A DNA stretch of 34,535 nucleotides, taken from positions 1-34,535 of the forward strand of contig PMAA01000017.1 of NCBI GenBank assembly GCA_003152355.1, in the 5' to 3' direction. Under the pieces are notes generated by a model. The model was given only the letters and a program-made list of their open reading frames with translations. It did not search any database and was not told the DNA's origin. Within the stretch, counting starts at the first letter, position 1. Every line of letters begins with the position of its first letter. The stretch comes from Acidobacteriota bacterium. Its GTDB lineage: Bacteria; Acidobacteriota; Terriglobia; Acidiferrales; UBA7541. This document shows positions 32,801 through 34,535 of this stretch, in pieces. Made by a program: the position numbers and the translations under genes.

Positions 32801-33265
32801 CGCATAACTGAGGGCGGGATTCTCTTTGTGAAAACTCGCGGCTGCGAAACAGATGATCGCCAGCGCGGCCGCGGCCAGGGTGCAATCAATTATGCGCGTG
32901 CGCAACGCCTGCCCGGGTTTCTCGAGGCTCCAAAGTCCACCGAGTAGAAACGGGAACATCATGTAGCCGAAAACTTGCGACAGAAGAATGAGAAATGCTT
33001 TCGGCAGAGTCCATGCGGGCCCGATCAGAAGTATCGGAATTCCAGTGGCAAGATAGCCGAGATATGCGGCCCACGCCCACGTCCACCAGCGCAGAAATTC
33101 CTGGCGCCGAAGGAAGTGATAGAGGGAAGCGAAGAGCATCACTACGAAGAGCGTGGCGATGCATTCTAACCCAATGAACTGAACCACATCGGAACCGTGT
33201 GCCAAATGCGACCTCAGTTGTTCCCAAAATGCCGCGAGGCCGGCCAGGACGGATACAAAACGCAA
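29798..33265 (-). CDS. Hybrid sensor histidine kinase: 7-TM sensor, four PAS domains, receiver
   Basis: An 1155-residue membrane-bound two-component sensor. Seven hydrophobic segments lie between about residues 28 and 256. Four PAS domains follow (about 275-395, 402-520, 530-645, 655-775), each closed by the D-I/L-T-x-R/K-K/R linker (for example DITSRKHAE, DISNRKRAE, DLTERKRAE). The last has the PAS_3-like YVSPQIEAILGFTRTEW and YRWFTDLGR. The kinase core has the phospho-accepting H797 (GGIAHDFNN), the N box LLNLAVNARDAMP, G1 VNDTGGGM and G2 GRGTGLGLATVYG. A C-terminal receiver holds D1087 (LLLTDTMMPKMGG) and K1137. This is the layout of kinases that pass phosphate intramolecularly or use the receiver for feedback. 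The TTG start has no clear ribosome binding site. No partner regulator is nearby. Confidence 0.92.
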   Translation of the reverse strand: MRFVSVLAGLAAFWEQLRSHLAHGSDVVQFIGLECIATLFVVMLFASLYHFLRRQEFLRWWTWAWAAYLGYLATGIPILLIGPAWTLPKAFLILLSQVFGYMMFPFLLGGLWSLEKPGQALRTRIIDCTLAAAALAIICFAAASFHKENPALSYAIRTAPRQLVLGGVFLYCGVVLLRRTFRISRKNSLVASLFFLLFGVTQVLYAVSGANGLLSGHYRLPGVLTLVEFLPQISFSLDLGWTLGIVIGMISLLLEEYSSSEQALFDSQRRSIEQFAELDLLYRTAPIGLAFVDGEMRYRRVNDQLAQFNGRPAADHIGKTLAEMIPGMALQMESLVRLVLVKGEPVLNREMQGATPAHPSEARDWLISYFPLRVASSEVRGVTIVVLDITSRKHAERSLTIQKAYLEQLFESAPEAIAIVDTKNIVQQVNREFTRFFGYATDEAVGKDLDGLIVPQDKRGEGKWLDQEAERGVNANVETVRRRKNGTRLDVSLLVAPVTIEGGQVAVYCIYRDISNRKRAEAEVRQSEERYRRLVELSPDSILIQHEGKIVFVNSACMKLLGASSAEQLIGKRVFDVIHPSYHEVVKSRMAQALETGQTVPFLEEKYLRLDGKTVDVEVAASTFKFGDGRGAQVIIHDLTERKRAERDLLQAETKFRLLVEQLPAITYMADFGQDGPWHYVSPQIEAILGFTRTEWMADPSFWYSRLHPDDAAKAIEQEETCRTTEQPLAAEYRLKARDGSYRWFTDLGRVVCDSATGARSIQGVMLDITEKRQLEAQLRQSQKMEAIGQLAGGIAHDFNNILMVVRGHTDLLLNHAAEKPLENVAQIQKAADRAAALTKQLLAFSRMQILQPEVLDLNAVVTDMGTMLPRLISSNIHLIIELEPSLARVRADAVQIEQVLLNLAVNARDAMPKGGTLTVRTQNTTLEPGNPQRLPVTAPGPYVALVVNDTGGGMDAETQARIFEPFFTTKAKGRGTGLGLATVYGIVKQSEGFIAVESTPGRGTTFTVYLPPVEALATIHAAPEKAAKPQHGAETILVVDDEMGIRELATEYLQRCGYTVLAAGDGEEAKDIAARHSGPIHLLLTDTMMPKMGGHELVRAMTALRPEVKVIYMSGYLEFNASTHIQSGEGAHYLQKPFELSALATKVRTALESN

Positions 33266-33433
33266 GCGAATGCAATCGCACGACTGGAGAGAATCGCCCT
33301 TAGTACTAGAACCTGCCTCTACGGTTGAGTTTGTGCCTGGGCTGCTATTGCGGTCAAGCGCCGGCGTGAATGTGCGTAACTAGCTCACTAACAGGGGCTT
33401 CAGGGGCTCAGCAGATTCGCGGAGGTAACTGCG

Positions 33434-34285
33434 CTAACCTACGCCAGCGGCGCGGCCAATGAGTTCAACGGGCTGCGTGTTCGTGACGAGAATGTGCGCT
33501 TGCTCGAAGGCTGACTTCACGCGGCGCCGCAGCTCTCGCGCGACATCGTCGGCGCGAAGCGCTGCGCTGCGCAATTGAATTCGGAGTGCTGTTCCATCCA
33601 GGTTCAGCGATTCGATGCCGAGGACCCGCGGCCCGTCAATCAGCGCGGCCGACCAGTCAGCGTCGCTCCGAAAATCTCCGCAAACCTTTTCCAATAAAGC
33701 CAGCGCGCGCCCTACAGTTTCGCCGGATGGGACGGTGACGTCCACATACGTCTGCGACCAATCACGGCTCAAATTCGCAATCGAGCCAATTATTCCGTTC
33801 GGGATGCTAATCACTGCGCCCCGATCATTGCGCATCACCGTGCGTCGCAGAGTTACGTGCTCGACTCGGCCGGTCTCGTTGTTCGCGCGAATGACATCGC
33901 CGACGCCGTATTGATCCTCAAAAATGATGAAAAAACCGTTAATCAAATCCTTCACAAGATATTGCCCGCCAAAGCCGATGGCCAAGCTCGCAAGGCCCGC
34001 CGCTGCGGCCACTGGGGTGACGTTGAATCCGAATTCAGGGAGCGCGGCGAGAAGGCCAACGATGATGACGATTCCGAAGCCGACGCTATAGAGCACGCCG
34101 GCCATCGTGCGCGTCTGCTGTTCGCGCACCTGTGCCACGCGCGATTGATTTTTCGCGCGCTCGACCAGGCGAGCTGTAGCCGCGCGCAAAAGCCGCACAG
34201 CGAGGATGACGATGACGACTATTACAAGGAGGCGAAAGCCGTGAATGCCGGCGGTCTCGAGCCACTGTGCGACGGGTTCTGTCAT
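33434..34285 (-). CDS. MscS-type small mechanosensitive ion channel
   Basis: A 283-residue channel that opens on membrane tension to release solutes. TM1 lies at about residues 15-33 and TM2 at 60-85. The pore-lining TM3 with its glycine/alanine packing runs through VAAAAGLASLAIGFGGQYLVKDLINGFFIIFEDQYGVGDVI. The beta domain follows with GRVEHVTLRRTVMRNDRGAVISIPNG, diagnostic of the family, and then a soluble alpha/beta C-terminal domain. The frame stays open upstream to 34450, but ATG 34285 is chosen. A TGGTATAAT extended -10 at 34302-34310 would start transcription about 10 nt before it, and the extra 55 residues resemble no channel. It lies downstream of the edge gene, separated by that promoter. 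Confidence 0.92.
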   Translation of the reverse strand: MTEPVAQWLETAGIHGFRLLVIVVIVILAVRLLRAATARLVERAKNQSRVAQVREQQTRTMAGVLYSVGFGIVIIVGLLAALPEFGFNVTPVAAAAGLASLAIGFGGQYLVKDLINGFFIIFEDQYGVGDVIRANNETGRVEHVTLRRTVMRNDRGAVISIPNGIIGSIANLSRDWSQTYVDVTVPSGETVGRALALLEKVCGDFRSDADWSAALIDGPRVLGIESLNLDGTALRIQLRSAALRADDVARELRRRVKSAFEQAHILVTNTQPVELIGRAAGVG

Positions 34286-34301
34286 CGAAGAATTCGCCGG
34301 G

Positions 34302-34310
34302 ATTATACCA
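34302..34310 (-). promoter_or_regulatory. Extended -10 promoter of the mscS-like gene
   Basis: Read on the minus strand, TGGTATAAT is a perfect -10 hexamer with the extended TG element. It lies about 16 nt upstream of ATG 34285. Transcription would start near 34295, leaving a leader of about 10 nt with no room for a normal Shine-Dalgarno. No -35 is recognisable, which extended -10 promoters do not need. Confidence 0.5.
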
Positions 34311-34379
34311 TTCGCTTGCGACAGCGCCGACGGTGGAATTGACGCTCGACGTGAAAGGTAGCTGAATGCAGCCGTGCCG

Positions 34380-34532
34380 CTAGGCGTCGAGCGCGCCAGA
34401 TGCGCCGGCAGGAAGTTCGATCGAATACTTCGTCCGGGCTTTTTCCGCATGGAGTTCGAGCGCGAGCTGAATCAGCCGGTCGATCAACTCTTTGTAAGAG
34501 ATTCCAGAGGCTTCCCACATCTTTGGATACAT
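34380..34532 (-). CDS. Short unidentified reading frame at the window edge
   Basis: A frame of 50 residues from ATG 34532 to a TAG at 34380-34382. It remains open to the window edge, so it may be the 3' end of a longer gene. The sequence begins [20 protein letters not shown] and is followed by an amphipathic helix and [15 protein letters not shown]. Its mixed composition and helix-forming pattern look protein-like rather than random. I do not recognise a family. A second ATG lies at residue 5. It is followed by the promoter of the mscS-like gene. Confidence 0.4.
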   Translation of the reverse strand: MYPKMWEASGISYKELIDRLIQLALELHAEKARTKYSIELPAGASGALDA

Positions 34533-34535
34533 GCT

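Noticed and set aside
33335-33357. TTGACC on the minus strand as a -35 for the histidine kinase gene
   Set aside because: The hexamers at 17-18 bp spacing (ACAAAC, CAAACT) are poor -10 boxes.
1-34535. CRISPR arrays, insertion sequences, phage genes and rRNA
   Set aside because: No regularly spaced direct repeats of CRISPR size, no transposase or integrase motifs and no rRNA-like stretches were seen.

Overview
The window looks like two pieces of bacterial chromosome joined inside one gene, cysS (about 8352-8390). The left piece (1-about 8370) has very high GC at third codon positions and a typical actinobacterial gene set: ClpC, RadA, DisA, CarD, IspD, a PHP phosphatase, IspF and the start of CysS. 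Short TANNNT -10 boxes sit just upstream of starts, as in leaderless transcripts. An actinomycete, perhaps near Thermoleophilia, is my inference. From about 8388 to the end codon use is clearly more AT-rich, and the gene content and style suggest an Acidobacteriota-like soil bacterium. That assignment is also inference and needs a database search. The joint falls in a highly conserved CysS motif, and the reading frame and catalytic residues are kept. A metagenome assembly chimera is therefore more likely than a natural recombinant, but the sequence alone cannot settle it.

Left piece: the 3' part of clpC (protein quality control) converges on an SRPBCC-domain gene. A VOC-domain gene and radA follow. 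disA (c-di-AMP synthase) leads a compact run through carD, ispD, a PHP phosphatase, ispF and cysS. From ispD onward each gene overlaps the next by a few bases. carD appears to start at a rare ATT codon and encodes a strongly acidic N-terminal extension.

Right piece, 8.4-16.3 kb: the rest of cysS, a class III aminotransferase, a methyltransferase with a YraN-family gene, a puzzling tRNA-like element, galT, sppA, tRNA-Cys(GCA) and an aldo/keto reductase.

16.5-22.5 kb: a tripartite RND efflux operon in the order permease, adaptor, outer-membrane lipoprotein, preceded by a perfect inverted repeat.

22.6-29.7 kb: the most interesting block, a near-complete coenzyme F420 locus (npdG, cofE, cofG, cofH, cofD, cofC). 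cofG and cofH are separate, and CofE lacks the extra FbiB domain. The locus runs by overlap into both subunits of a 3-oxoacid-type CoA-transferase. CofC, CofD, CofG/CofH and CofE cover guanylyl donor synthesis, its transfer to Fo, Fo synthesis and glutamylation. NpdG exchanges hydride between F420 and NADP.

29.7-34.5 kb, minus strand: a 7-TM, four-PAS hybrid histidine kinase whose 3' end overlaps a 17-bp tandem repeat, an MscS-type channel with an extended -10 promoter, and a short unidentified reading frame at the edge. No insertion sequence, phage gene, CRISPR array or rRNA was seen. No gene-free stretch exceeds about 270 bases, and the longest (15032-15299) holds tRNA-Cys.
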